Assembly: GCF_002101555.1 (NCBI RefSeq)
Contig: NZ_LQOL01000013.1
Coordinates: 1-48,964 of the forward strand
From: Mycolicibacterium canariasense
GTDB taxonomy: Bacteria; Actinomycetota; Actinomycetes; Mycobacteriales; Mycobacteriaceae
Length of the DNA stretch: 48,964 bases
Reading direction: 5' to 3'
The notes below the pieces were generated by a model that saw only the letters and a list, made by a program, of their open reading frames with translations, was not told where the DNA came from and did not search any database. The translations under genes and the position numbers were made by a program. Below, piece by piece: positions 34,382 to 43,331 of this stretch. The first letter of the stretch is position 1. The number at the start of each line of letters is the position of its first letter.

Positions 34382-37300
34382 TCACAGCGACGAGGCCGTC
34401 ACCCCGACCGCGTCGAAGGCCGTCTTGATCGCCGCGATCTGACTTGGGGTGAATCCGTTGGCGCGGGCGCTGGCGAGCACCGCGTAGCGGCCGTCGACGA
34501 ACCGGGCCGTCGACGGCATCCGATACAGCGACTCGTAGAACACCCGGGCCCACTGTTCGCCGGACACCTCGTTCTTGGTGGCATCCATCATCTTGTACGC
34601 GGCGAAGGTCAGGATGCCGCTGTTGCTGTGCACGTAGTCGAAATCATCGGTGGTGTTGTCGTGGCAGCCACAGGGGTCCACGTAGCGTCCGCCGTACGTC
34701 TCGGGCTGACCGTAGGCCGACGGGTCCGACATGCTGCGATACGGGTTGCCGGCCGCGTCCTCGGCGAAAAGCCATCGGCCACTTCCGGTCTTGTTCTCGA
34801 CGAGGGCGCCCATGATGTCGGCGTAGCCCTCGTTCAACGCCCCGGATTCACCGAGGTAGGCGAACCCGTTGACGTACTGGATGACCGCGTGGGTGTATTC
34901 GTGCCCCACCAGATCCAGGGCGGCCTGGGTGGCGCCGGAGTCGCCGAACACCAGCTCCGAACCGGTCCAGGCCGCATTGCGCCAGCCCGTCGCCGCCGAC
35001 CCGCTCGGGTTGTAGTCGATGCTGAGCACGATGGGCGCGCCGTTGTCGTCGAACGAGGTCCGGCCCAGCACCGTCGAGTAGTAGTCGTACACGCGGGTCA
35101 TGTTGGCTTGCGCCGACACCGCGGCCGTGCCCCAGCTGGAGGTGTAGGTGACGGTCTTGCCGGGGATGCTCGGCAGCCCGGGCCAGCCGCTGCTGACGTA
35201 GGTGGTGGTGTAGGTGGTGATGTTGCGGGTCGGGTCGTTGAGCACCAGGGTGGATCCGGTGTTGGCGGCGCCGACGGTGCGGGTGGCGCCCAGCAGGTCG
35301 GTGCCGCTGGACCGCAGCGGGCTCAAAGCCTGCTGTGCGCTGGAGAATTCGGAGAAGATCTGGCCGGCGTTGCTGCCGTTGGCGTAGATGAAATAGGTGA
35401 CGCCCTCGGACGGGTACGGGCTGTCCGGCGCCGAGTCGACCACCACCCGCCAGGCCAGCGCGGCCGGGTGGAATCGGACCAGGGTGTTCAGGTTCTCACT
35501 GACATCCTGGTCGTAGATCACCAGATCGGTGTCGAGGTGCAGGGTGGCCAGGAAGGCGTCCTTGGTGGCCTGGCTGGGGGTGCCGGCCAGGCCGGCCAGC
35601 AGGTCGTTGCGGACGATGGCCTCGGCGTCGGCGGCATGGCCGAGCGACGGGGTGGGCGTGGTGTTGACGCTGCCGAGCGCGGAGTCGTAGTTGCTCACCA
35701 GCCCGGTGACCCGCCCGGTGCTGTCGGTGGCCAGCACCACCTCGCTGCCCAGCACGTCCAGCCCGCCGACCCGTTGGGACAGCCGGTAGAACACGTCGCC
35801 GTTGTAGGCCGTGGTGGACACCGCGATCCGCGCGGCGTCGGCGAAGCCGGCCGGGGCGCCCAGCAGGCCGGCGACCTTGTTCAGCACCGCGGCCGCGGAC
35901 ACGGCGTCGGACACCGTGGCGACGGTGAACGTGCCGTCGATATTGCGCACGGTGCCGTTGGGGTTCTTGCTGACATCGACGTCGCCGGTGCCGGCCAGGG
36001 TCTTCAGTTCGGCGAGGGTCAGCGTGCCGTCGGCGTCCGGGTGCAGTGCGGTGATGGGGACGCTGACATCGACCGGGATGCCGTCCTGACCGTCGTAGGC
36101 GGCGACGGTGAAGGTGGTCACGTCGGCCTGCGGGGTGAACCAGGAGTGGTACCGGGCGGCGGTGCTCGGGCTGAAGGTGAAGGTGCCGTCGGTGTTGACG
36201 ATCACCGACCCGACGGTGCCCGCGACGGTGGAGTTCAGCAGGTAGGTCAAGGCGGTGGAGTCGGTGGCGTCGACGTGGCCGGTGACCACGCCCGTCGACG
36301 GATCGACTTGGGCCACATAGGCATTGGTGGCCGCCACGGGCAGGTCGTTGCCCGGGCTGGAGGCGGTCACGGTGACGGTGACGGTGACCGCCCGGCTGCC
36401 GCCGTGGCCGTCGTTGATGGTGACGGTGAAGGTGTCGGTGCCGGTGCCCGCCGCGCGGGCGGCCGCGGTCGGGGTGTAGCTGAACGAGCCGTCGGGGTTG
36501 ACCACCACGGCGCCCTTGGCCGGGCCGGTGGAGGTGTAGGTGAGGGTGTCGCCGTCGGCGTCGGTGGTGGTGATCCGGCCGGTCACCCGCCCGGTGTAGG
36601 CGCTGATGACCGGCGTGCTCACGGTGGCCGTCGTCGGGGCGGTGTTGCGCGGGGAGACGGTGACCGTGACCGGCACCTGGATGACCGCGCCGTGGCCGTC
36701 GTCCACGATGACGGTGAAGGTGTCCTGGGTGGGGCCGGTGGCCGCCGCGGCCGCGTGCCGCGCGGTGACCGTCGGGGTGTAGGTGAAGGTGCCGTCGGCC
36801 TTGACCACGGCGGTGCCCTGCAATGTCGAGACGGTGCCCTCGTAGTAGATCCGGTCGGCGTCGCCGTCGCTGCCCTTCACCGACCCGGTGATCACTCCGG
36901 TCGACGAATTCGGTTTGCCCACCGTGGTTTTCACCGTCGGTGTCTTGTTGGCCGGGACCACGGTGACGGTGATGGTCTGCCGGACCACCCCGCGGCGGCC
37001 GTCGTCGACGGTGAAGGTGAAGGTGTCGGACAGGTCGGTGGTCGGCGCGGTGCCGGCGGCCGCCTTGTGCCGTGCGGTGGCGGTCGGGGTGTAGGTGAAC
37101 GTGCCGTCGGCGCCGAAGGTGACGGTGCCGCGCACCGGTGCGCTGAGCACGGTGATCTTCAGCGGATCGGCGTCGGCGTCGGTGACCCCGGTGGATCCGC
37201 TGACGACGCCGGTGACCGTGCTGGAGGAGGTGATCGGGACGGCCACAACGGGTTTGGTGTTGGAGGGTACCAGGGACACCACCCGCATGGCGCTGCCGCC

Positions 37301-39154
37301 CGCGGTGTAGAGCTGCATGCCGTCGGGGCTGGCGGCGATGCCGTTCACCGTGTCGCCGGTGTCCAGTGTGGTGAGCAGGGCGTTGGTCTTGGCGTTGTAG
37401 ACCGTCAACTCGCCGCTGGTCGCGGTGACCAGCAGCAGCGACCCGTCCTTGCTGACGGTCGCGGCTCGCACCGGCGCGGTGGCCTCGAACTGGTCGACCA
37501 CCGTGTACTTGGCGGTTTCCAGTACTTTGACGGTGCCGCCGTCGGTGGCCACGTACAGCCGCGACCCATCCTTGCCGGCCGCCAAGGCGGTGGGTGAATT
37601 CCCGGGTATGGCAAGCACTTTGGCGGAGTTCCACCATGACGAGGTGGTGTACACGGCGACCCCGGCCGGCGTGGTGGCGTAGAGCTTCTTACCGTCGGGG
37701 CTCAGGATCACCGAGGTGGCGCCGACGGTGTTGCTGATCCAGCCGGTGATCGAATTGGTCGACGTGCTGAACTTCGCGACCTTGCCGGTGGCGTTGCCGA
37801 TGAACAGGGTTCCACCGGAGGGGCTGATGGCCAGGCTGGTGGGGGTGGCGCTGGTGCCGATCGTGCGCTTGACGGTGTTGGTGGCCGCGTCGATCACCGA
37901 GATGGTCTTGCCGGCGGTGTCGGCGACGTAGACGAACTTGCCGTCCGGCCGTACCGCGACGGCCGTCGGGTTGCGGCCGACCGCGATGGTCGTGATGACC
38001 GTGCCGTCCAGGGTGTTGACCACCGTCAGCGTCCCGGTCGCGGTGTCGGCCAGGTAGGCCCGGGTGTTGGTTGCCGCGACGGCGGTGGAGCGGCCGGTGC
38101 CGACCGGGCCGAGCATTTGCACCGGGGTCGGGTCGATCGGAACCGCCACGTCGAACGGCACCTTGGCGGTGCTGCCGTCGTACGCCGTCACGCGGAACAC
38201 GGCGTCGGGAACCGAACCGAGGCCGGCTTCGACGCGCTGCGCGGCGGTGGGGGTGTAGGTGAACGCGCCGGTGGAGCTGAACTTGACGGTGCCCAGCGTC
38301 GGCGGGGTGACCAGGGCGTAGGTCACCGTCTTACCCTCCGGGTCGGTGGCGTGGACCTGGCCGGTCACCGCACCCGTGGTGGGATCCGGGTCGCCCAGGG
38401 TGGTGGTGCCGGGTTGCGGCGGCAGGTTGGTCACCGTGGCGGCGGCCGTGGTCAGGCTCAGGGCGCTGACGGTCTGGGTTTCGGTGCTGCGGGTGGTGGT
38501 GGCAACGGTGGCATCCGAGAGCCCCAGTTCCCGGCGGGCGGCGGCCATCAGGACCCACAGGCCGGGGAACTCGAGGTGGGGAACCGGCCCGCCGCCGAGG
38601 AACGGGGCGGTGAGTGCGGTCAGGAAGGTCTGCACCGCTTTGACCAGCGGTGGGGTGCTGGGGCGGGGAGCGGTTGTGGGAACCGGTTGCTGGACAACGG
38701 AACTGACCGCGGCGGTGACGGTGGGCGCGGGTTGCGCCGTGGCTGTTTTGGTCTTGGCCGGTGGCTCGTCGGCCTTGCTCGATGCCGCCGGCTCGGCGGT
38801 CGGCGCGGTCTTCTTCGGGGCGCGGGTGGCGCTGCGCGGCAACGTTTTTCGGTTCTTCTTGGTGGTGGGCTTGTCGGTCTTGTGCTCGGTATCGGCCTTC
38901 GGCTGCGGCACGGTCACCGTGGCCGCCGCGGTCTGTGGTTCGGCCGCCGCGGCGGCAGCAGTGGCGCCCGTGGTATCCGGGGTGCTCGCGGTGGCGGACG
39001 TGCCGGTGCCGGACGTGTCGGCCGACGTGGTCTCGGGTTCGGCCACGGCCACGGCGGGTACGGCGGCGATGCCCACCCCGATCCCGAGCGCGACGGCGAG
39101 CGCCCCCACCCGACCGACGTATCGGGCGTGACCGCAGATCCGTGCGTCGCTCAT
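34382..39154 (-). CDS. Secreted multidomain M4-family metalloprotease with VCBS-like repeats and beta-propeller
   Basis: 1590 residues. Signal peptide 1-38 (AVAVA-EP), then a Thr/Ala/Pro/Lys-rich linker to about 180, one VCBS/cadherin-like repeat (about 250-345), a YVTN-type beta-propeller (about 345-632, repeats such as AVRPDGKFVYVADTAGKTI), four more VCBS-like repeats (about 635-1035, each with DGTFTYTPTA), an FTP/PepSY-type propeptide region (about 1090-1250) and a thermolysin-like M4 domain (about 1285-1590). Zinc ligands His1418 and His1422 (HEYTH), third ligand Glu1442 (GALNEGYAD), and His1509 (YVHSNSG) are all present. So a cell-surface or secreted zinc protease. Start ATG 39154 follows a -10 box by six bases. 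It ends six bases from glnE, convergent. Confidence 0.88.
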   Translation of the reverse strand: MSDARICGHARYVGRVGALAVALGIGVGIAAVPAVAVAEPETTSADTSGTGTSATASTPDTTGATAAAAAAEPQTAAATVTVPQPKADTEHKTDKPTTKKNRKTLPRSATRAPKKTAPTAEPAASSKADEPPAKTKTATAQPAPTVTAAVSSVVQQPVPTTAPRPSTPPLVKAVQTFLTALTAPFLGGGPVPHLEFPGLWVLMAAARRELGLSDATVATTTRSTETQTVSALSLTTAAATVTNLPPQPGTTTLGDPDPTTGAVTGQVHATDPEGKTVTYALVTPPTLGTVKFSSTGAFTYTPTAAQRVEAGLGSVPDAVFRVTAYDGSTAKVPFDVAVPIDPTPVQMLGPVGTGRSTAVAATNTRAYLADTATGTLTVVNTLDGTVITTIAVGRNPTAVAVRPDGKFVYVADTAGKTISVIDAATNTVKRTIGTSATPTSLAISPSGGTLFIGNATGKVAKFSTSTNSITGWISNTVGATSVILSPDGKKLYATTPAGVAVYTTSSWWNSAKVLAIPGNSPTALAAGKDGSRLYVATDGGTVKVLETAKYTVVDQFEATAPVRAATVSKDGSLLLVTATSGELTVYNAKTNALLTTLDTGDTVNGIAASPDGMQLYTAGGSAMRVVSLVPSNTKPVVAVPITSSSTVTGVVSGSTGVTDADADPLKITVLSAPVRGTVTFGADGTFTYTPTATARHKAAAGTAPTTDLSDTFTFTVDDGRRGVVRQTITVTVVPANKTPTVKTTVGKPNSSTGVITGSVKGSDGDADRIYYEGTVSTLQGTAVVKADGTFTYTPTVTARHAAAAATGPTQDTFTVIVDDGHGAVIQVPVTVTVSPRNTAPTTATVSTPVISAYTGRVTGRITTTDADGDTLTYTSTGPAKGAVVVNPDGSFSYTPTAAARAAGTGTDTFTVTINDGHGGSRAVTVTVTVTASSPGNDLPVAATNAYVAQVDPSTGVVTGHVDATDSTALTYLLNSTVAGTVGSVIVNTDGTFTFSPSTAARYHSWFTPQADVTTFTVAAYDGQDGIPVDVSVPITALHPDADGTLTLAELKTLAGTGDVDVSKNPNGTVRNIDGTFTVATVSDAVSAAAVLNKVAGLLGAPAGFADAARIAVSTTAYNGDVFYRLSQRVGGLDVLGSEVVLATDSTGRVTGLVSNYDSALGSVNTTPTPSLGHAADAEAIVRNDLLAGLAGTPSQATKDAFLATLHLDTDLVIYDQDVSENLNTLVRFHPAALAWRVVVDSAPDSPYPSEGVTYFIYANGSNAGQIFSEFSSAQQALSPLRSSGTDLLGATRTVGAANTGSTLVLNDPTRNITTYTTTYVSSGWPGLPSIPGKTVTYTSSWGTAAVSAQANMTRVYDYYSTVLGRTSFDDNGAPIVLSIDYNPSGSAATGWRNAAWTGSELVFGDSGATQAALDLVGHEYTHAVIQYVNGFAYLGESGALNEGYADIMGALVENKTGSGRWLFAEDAAGNPYRSMSDPSAYGQPETYGGRYVDPCGCHDNTTDDFDYVHSNSGILTFAAYKMMDATKNEVSGEQWARVFYESLYRMPSTARFVDGRYAVLASARANGFTPSQIAAIKTAFDAVGVTASSL

Positions 39155-39160
39155 GGGGAG

Positions 39161-39166
39161 ACGATA
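39161..39166 (-). promoter_or_regulatory. -10 box for leaderless M4 protease gene
   Basis: On the minus strand TATCGT, six bases, then ATG 39154. Confidence 0.45.
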
Positions 39167-39240
39167 GTCGTTGACGCGCGCGTAAGGCGCGATTAGCGCT
39201 TGATTGTGGCAATGCCGGCGGGGACTGATAGAACCGGTTG

Positions 39241-39870
39241 ATGAGTGTTCCGTTCGAGGTGATCAGTGCCGACGAGCACGACCGGCTGCAGGAGTTGTAC
39301 GGCCCCCTGACGGCGGCCGTCCGCAAACTCGTGGATGCCAGCATCCGGACCAGTGTGGACGACGAGACGGTCCGGGCGGCGGTGGCGTCGATCGAAGCCG
39401 TCACCGCGTCGCTGGACCGCCGCCAGCACGACGGACCGCGCACCCTGCGGCACGAGATCACCGGACGCCCGGTGGCCTGGGCCGACCCGGCCATCGGGTG
39501 GCGCAACGCGATTGCGCCGCCGCTGCAGATCCAGCACACCGAGACGGGCCGGTGCTGGACCGAATTCACCCTCGGTGCGGCCTACGAGGGCCCGCCGAAC
39601 CGGGTGCACGGCGGCATCTGCGCCCTGGTGCTGGACCACCTGCTCGGCGAGGCAGCCAGCGAGGGGCTGACCATACCGCGGTTCACCGGCACGTTGACCC
39701 TGAAGTACCTGCGCGGCACACCACTCGGCCCGCTGCGCGCCGAAGCCTGGGTCGATCGCACCGAAGGCTTCAAAGCCTTTGCCCGGGGCCGGATTCTGGA
39801 CGCCGAAGGGGTCACCGTCGAGGCCGAGGGCATCTTCGTGATGCCCGCGTGGGCACGGGAGGCGGGCTGA
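39241..39870 (+). CDS. Hotdog-fold PaaI-type thioesterase
   Basis: 209 residues; a PaaI/HotDog domain in the C-terminal half with the signature GPPNRVHGGICALVLDHLLGEAA and TLTLKYLRGTPLGPL. The N-terminal 90 residues are a helical extension common in actinobacterial members. These enzymes hydrolyse acyl-CoA thioesters; the substrate is unknown. ATG 39241 chosen over TTG 39238. It faces away from the large protease gene with 86 bases between, and its stop is two bases from a convergent DoxX gene. Confidence 0.85.
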   Translation: MSVPFEVISADEHDRLQELYGPLTAAVRKLVDASIRTSVDDETVRAAVASIEAVTASLDRRQHDGPRTLRHEITGRPVAWADPAIGWRNAIAPPLQIQHTETGRCWTEFTLGAAYEGPPNRVHGGICALVLDHLLGEAASEGLTIPRFTGTLTLKYLRGTPLGPLRAEAWVDRTEGFKAFARGRILDAEGVTVEAEGIFVMPAWAREAG

Positions 39871-39872
39871 AC

Positions 39873-40280
39873 TCAGGCCTTGCGCTTGCGCACCGCGTCG
39901 ACGGCCAGCGCGCCCCCGCCGGTGAAGACCAGCAGGAAGAACGCGAAGCACAGCAGCAGTGCCGGCTCGCCGTTGTTGACCAGCGGCCAGAAGCTCTCCG
40001 GAGCGTGCTGGCTGAAGTACGCGAAAGCCATCACACCCGACGCGAGGAACGCCGCCGCGCGGGTGAACAGCCCGACCAGCAGTAGCGCGCCGGTGATGAG
40101 TTCGAGGACGCCGCCGTACCAATATGGCCAGGTGCCGACGGGTGCCTGCATATCGGCGGGCCACCCGAACAGGTGGGCCCCGGCGTGGGTGAGCAGCTCC
40201 AGGCTGACGATGATGCGGAACACCGACAGCACGATGGGGGCGAAGGAGGTCAGTTTGGTTTCCAGCTCGGGCGATGCCAT
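39873..40280 (-). CDS. DoxX-family membrane protein (copy 2)
   Basis: 135 residues, four predicted membrane helices (about 15-35, 55-72, 78-95, 108-128), DoxX fold: LSVFRIIVSLELLTHAGAHLFGWP, WPYWYGGVLELITGALLLVGLFTRAAAFLASGVM in parts. DoxX proteins relate to quinone/thiosulfate oxidoreductase subunits or oxidative-stress membrane complexes. It is a tandem paralogue of the next gene upstream, with 32 bases between them. ATG 40280. Confidence 0.85.
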   Translation of the reverse strand: MASPELETKLTSFAPIVLSVFRIIVSLELLTHAGAHLFGWPADMQAPVGTWPYWYGGVLELITGALLLVGLFTRAAAFLASGVMAFAYFSQHAPESFWPLVNNGEPALLLCFAFFLLVFTGGGALAVDAVRKRKA

Positions 40281-40312
40281 GCGCCCATAATAGGACTACG
40301 GTCCGCTTATCT

Positions 40313-40738
40313 CTACGACTGGGTCGTGCGGCCGCGCAGCGCATCGAGCGCGTACCGGCCGCCGCCGGTGAACACCAGCAGGAAGAAGACGAAGCAGAAC
40401 AGGATCGCCGAGAGGCCGCCGTTGCCGCCGTACTGGGGGTCGACGATGGGCCACAATCCCAGCGGCTGATGCTGCCAGAAGTAGGCGACCGCCATCGAGC
40501 CCGAGGCGACGAAGGCCGCGATCCGGGTGAACAGCCCCGTCATGATCAGCAGGCCGCACACCAACTCGATCAGGCCGGCGTACCAGGCCGGCCAGTTGCC
40601 CGTGGGGATGCCCATCGCGATGGGCCAGTCGAACAGCTTCGACGTGCCGAACGCCGTGAACAGTAAACCGAACACGATGCGGACCAGGCTCAGCACCGTC
40701 GGTGCGAATGCTTCCAAGCGAGTATTCAGGTTGTTCAT
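40313..40738 (-). CDS. DoxX-family membrane protein (copy 1)
   Basis: 141 residues, same four-helix DoxX layout as its downstream neighbour, with LSLVRIVFGLLFTAFGTSKLFDWP and WPAWYAGLIELVCGLLIMTGLFTR. The two are clearly a tandem duplication; identity in the shared blocks is moderate, so it is not recent. ATG 40738 has AAGGTGA upstream on the minus strand. Likely a two-gene operon; 39 bases separate it from the next gene upstream. Confidence 0.85.
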   Translation of the reverse strand: MNNLNTRLEAFAPTVLSLVRIVFGLLFTAFGTSKLFDWPIAMGIPTGNWPAWYAGLIELVCGLLIMTGLFTRIAAFVASGSMAVAYFWQHQPLGLWPIVDPQYGGNGGLSAILFCFVFFLLVFTGGGRYALDALRGRTTQS

Positions 40739-40777
40739 AGGTTCACCTTACTGAACAGCACGAAGGCCCCGGCAGGT

Positions 40778-41599
40778 TCACATCCGGCGTGCGTTGGGCG
40801 CGGAGAAGCAGATCGCGCCGGCGATCACGGCAGGCAGGGCGAACGTGAGGACGAGCACCATGAGGACGATCGGCGGCGCGGGGGAGGTCAGCCAGTCCTT
40901 CGGGAACCGGGCCAGCGTCATCGACAGCCAGGACGCGCCCACCCCCAAGGCGACGACGCACACCGTGGCCACCTTCAGGGCGCCCAACGTCCATCGCTCA
41001 CCGGAGGCACGCAAGACGAAGACGAACGATGCCAGCACCACCGCTGCCGAGCCCAGGACGACGAGCCCGACGAGCCATCGTTCGGGTCGACCGTGAAACG
41101 CGAAATGCAGGTAGTCGATTGATGTCTCGCTCAGCAGCAGAGTGGTGGTCATCGCCGCGGCGAAGGTCAGCCAGCTGCCGAGCCCGATCAGGAACCGGTA
41201 GCCGTTCGACGGCGCAGCCTGCGGTTCGGCCAGCTTCTCGACGGCATGTCCGGCCAGAAGCCAGCCCAGCCCCCCGAACAATGCCGCCGTCCCGGCGGCC
41301 AGCATGCTGGTGGCCAGCGCACCCTGAGCCCAGGCGATCGCGCAGATCCCATCGCGCTGAGCGCCTTCCGGCACCACGGCACCGGCGACGGTGCCGGAGA
41401 CGAAGGCGCTGAGAACCAAGATCAGGACTGCCGAGGAGAACAGGGCGAGTGTGTGCACGCTCTCTCGCACCTCGCCCTTGAGGTACAAGGCGATCGCGGT
41501 GATGAGGAAGCCGCCCAGTGCGGCAGCGAGTTTGGAGTGCTCAGGGGCGGCGAGGAGCATGCTCCACTGGTCGGACGAACAGAATTCGTCGAGGCTCAC
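40778..41599 (-). CDS. Polytopic membrane protein of unknown function
   Basis: 273 residues with about seven membrane helices (roughly 22-40, 52-76, 86-116, 135-158, 175-198, 206-228, 240-263). Not recognised. A short soluble N-terminus (EFCSSDQWSMLLAAPEHSKL) precedes the first helix, and a loop with a CAIAWAQG segment lies in the third. No transport or enzyme signature is visible. It lies on the same strand as glnA1 but beyond a strong terminator, and upstream of the DoxX pair, so it is more likely the first gene of the DoxX transcript. Could be a DUF-type stress membrane protein. Confidence 0.7.
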   Translation of the reverse strand: MSLDEFCSSDQWSMLLAAPEHSKLAAALGGFLITAIALYLKGEVRESVHTLALFSSAVLILVLSAFVSGTVAGAVVPEGAQRDGICAIAWAQGALATSMLAAGTAALFGGLGWLLAGHAVEKLAEPQAAPSNGYRFLIGLGSWLTFAAAMTTTLLLSETSIDYLHFAFHGRPERWLVGLVVLGSAAVVLASFVFVLRASGERWTLGALKVATVCVVALGVGASWLSMTLARFPKDWLTSPAPPIVLMVLVLTFALPAVIAGAICFSAPNARRM

Positions 41600-41644
41600 A
41601 GGTCCGTGAGCCTACGGCAGGAGAACATCGAGCGCAGACGCAAA

Positions 41645-41672
41645 CGAGGCCCCCGGCGAACCGGGGGCCTCG
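41645..41672 (-). terminator. Hairpin terminator of glnA1
   Basis: A perfect 12-bp stem, CGAGGCCCCCGG / CCGGGGGCCTCG, closes a four-base loop (UUCG in the glnA1 transcript). It is followed by a short GTTTG rather than a long U-run, common in high-GC actinobacteria. It lies about 105 bases after the glnA1 stop, beyond the tandem repeats. Confidence 0.8.
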
Positions 41673-41787
41673 CTTGGACGTCGTGTCGGCGGTGCCGACT
41701 TGGACGTCGCGTCGGCGGTGCCGACTTGGACGTCGCGTCGGCGGTGCCGACTTGGACGTCGCGTCGGCGGTGCCGACTTAGACGTCG
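41673..41787. repeat. 26-bp tandem repeat in the glnA1 3' UTR
   Basis: Four full 26-bp copies (41673-41698, 41699-41724, 41725-41750, 41751-41776) plus a partial fifth running into the glnA1 stop codon and last codons (41777-41787). Copies 2-4 are identical; copy 1 differs at one base. Each unit boundary contains GTCGGC-GGT-GCCGAC, a 6-bp stem with a 3-base loop. In the transcript these hairpins lie between the stop codon and the terminator. Confidence 0.92.
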
Positions 41788-43214
41788 TAGTACAGCGAGA
41801 ACTCGTACGGGTGAGGGCGGATCTGCACGGGCAGGATCTCGTTCTCCCGCTTGTAGCTGATCCACGTCTCGATCAGGTCCTCGGTGAACACGCCACCCTC
41901 GGTGAGGTAGTCGTGATCCGCCTCGAGGCGGTCGATCACCGCGGCCAGCGAGGTCGGGGCCTGCGGGATGTTGGCGGCCTCGTCCGGCGGCAGCTCGTAG
42001 AGGTCCTTGTCGACCGGGGCCTGCGGCTCGATCTTCTTCTTGATGCCGTCGATACCGGCCATCAGCATGGCCGCGAACGCCAGGTACGGGTTGCCCGAGC
42101 TGTCCGGGCAGCGGAACTCGAGGCGCTTGGCCTTCGGGTTGTTGCCGGTGATCGGGATACGGACACAGGCCGAGCGGTTGCGCTGGCTGTACACCAGGTT
42201 GATCGGGGCCTCATAACCCGGAACCAGACGCTTGTAGGAGTTCACCGTCGGGTTGGTGAACGCCAGCAGCGACGGGGCGTGGTGCAGGATGCCGCCGATG
42301 TAGTGGCGGGCCAGATCCGACAGGCCGGCGTAGCCGGACTCGTCGTGGAACAGCGGCTTGCCGTCCTTCCACAGCGACTGGTGCACGTGCATGCCCGAGC
42401 CGTTGTCACCGAACAGCGGCTTCGGCATGAAGGTGACGGTCTTGCCGTTCGCCCACGCCGTGTTCTTGATGATGTACTTGAACAGCAACACGTCGTCGGC
42501 GGCGGCGAGCATGGTGTTGAACTTGTAGTTGATCTCGGCCTGCCCGGCGGTGCCCACCTCGTGGTGGCCGCGCTCCAGGGTGAACCCGGCGTTCTGCAGG
42601 TTGGTGGCCATCTCGTCGCGCAGATCCACGTAGTGGTCGTACGGAGCGACGGGGAAGTAGCCGCCCTTGGGACGGACCTTGTACCCGCGGTTGGCGCTGC
42701 CGTCGGACTCGAACGGCTCACCGGTGTTCCACCAGCCCGACTCGGAGTCGACCTCGTAGAAGGTGCCGTTGATCTTCGAGTCGAAGGTCACCGAGTCGAA
42801 GATGTAGAACTCGGCCTCGGCACCGAAGTAGGCGGTGTCGGCGATGCCGGTGCTGGCCAGGTAGTTCTCGGCCTTGCGGGCGACGTTGCGCGGGTCGCGG
42901 GAGTAGGCCTCGCGGGTGAACGGGTCGTGGACGAAGAAGTTGAGGTTCAGCGTCTTGGCAGCCCGGAACGGGTCGATGCGTGCGGTGTCGGGGTCCGGCA
43001 GCAGCATCATGTCGGATTCGTGGATGGACTGGAAGCCGCGGACCGACGAGCCGTCGAACGCCAGGCCGTCTTCGAACACGCTCTCGTCGAAGGCCGAAGC
43101 CGGGATCGAGAAGTGCTGGACGACACCGGGCAGATCGCAGAAACGGATGTCCACGTACTCGACGTTCTCGTCCTTGATCAGCTTGAAGAGGTCGTCCGCT
43201 GTCTTTTCTGCCAC
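41778..43214 (-). CDS. glnA1: Glutamine synthetase GlnA1
   Basis: 478 residues, the main type I-beta glutamine synthetase: [33 protein letters not shown] (metal ligands), [49 protein letters not shown] and [20 protein letters not shown]. The adenylylation loop is intact with Tyr406 in [10 protein letters not shown], the GlnE target. It makes glutamine from glutamate and ammonia; in M. tuberculosis it is also exported. GTG 43214 is preceded by AAAGGAGAG. A GlnR-type box lies upstream and a hairpin terminator downstream. Confidence 0.97.
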   Translation of the reverse strand: MAEKTADDLFKLIKDENVEYVDIRFCDLPGVVQHFSIPASAFDESVFEDGLAFDGSSVRGFQSIHESDMMLLPDPDTARIDPFRAAKTLNLNFFVHDPFTREAYSRDPRNVARKAENYLASTGIADTAYFGAEAEFYIFDSVTFDSKINGTFYEVDSESGWWNTGEPFESDGSANRGYKVRPKGGYFPVAPYDHYVDLRDEMATNLQNAGFTLERGHHEVGTAGQAEINYKFNTMLAAADDVLLFKYIIKNTAWANGKTVTFMPKPLFGDNGSGMHVHQSLWKDGKPLFHDESGYAGLSDLARHYIGGILHHAPSLLAFTNPTVNSYKRLVPGYEAPINLVYSQRNRSACVRIPITGNNPKAKRLEFRCPDSSGNPYLAFAAMLMAGIDGIKKKIEPQAPVDKDLYELPPDEAANIPQAPTSLAAVIDRLEADHDYLTEGGVFTEDLIETWISYKRENEILPVQIRPHPYEFSLYYDV

Positions 43215-43248
43215 TGAGTGCTCTCCTTTGACTGGTTACCCGCCGGTG

Positions 43249-43254
43249 ACGCTA
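43249..43254 (-). promoter_or_regulatory. -10 box of glnA1
   Basis: TAGCGT on the minus strand, giving a leader of roughly 28 bases that includes the AAAGGAGAG ribosome-binding site. No good -35 is visible, consistent with an activated promoter. Confidence 0.4.
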
Positions 43255-43286
43255 GGGAAATGATGTTGCACCGCGATCAACCATAT

Positions 43287-43302
43287 GTTGCGTGGACGTT
43301 AC
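43287..43302 (-). promoter_or_regulatory. GlnR-type box upstream of glnA1
   Basis: GTAAC-N6-GCAAC on the minus strand matches the actinobacterial GlnR a-b half-site pair (GTNAC-N6-GNAAC). Its centre lies about 50 bases upstream of the inferred glnA1 transcription start, a normal activator position. It also overlaps the upstream promoter region of the divergent RDD gene. Confidence 0.55.
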
Positions 43303-43318
43303 GCCATCGGGTCCGCTC

Positions 43319-43324
43319 TATGCT
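43319..43324 (+). promoter_or_regulatory. -10 box for leaderless RDD gene
   Basis: TATGCT, seven bases, then ATG 43332. Confidence 0.5.
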
Positions 43325-43331
43325 TGGGCGC

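Noticed and set aside
34628..37597. A 989-codon open frame on the plus strand
   Set aside because: It is antisense to the M4/VCBS protein. The Gly/Val-rich translation reflects GC-rich codon bias, with no recognisable domain.
41673..41787. CRISPR array
   Set aside because: The units are contiguous 26-bp tandem copies without variable spacers, and no cas genes are present.
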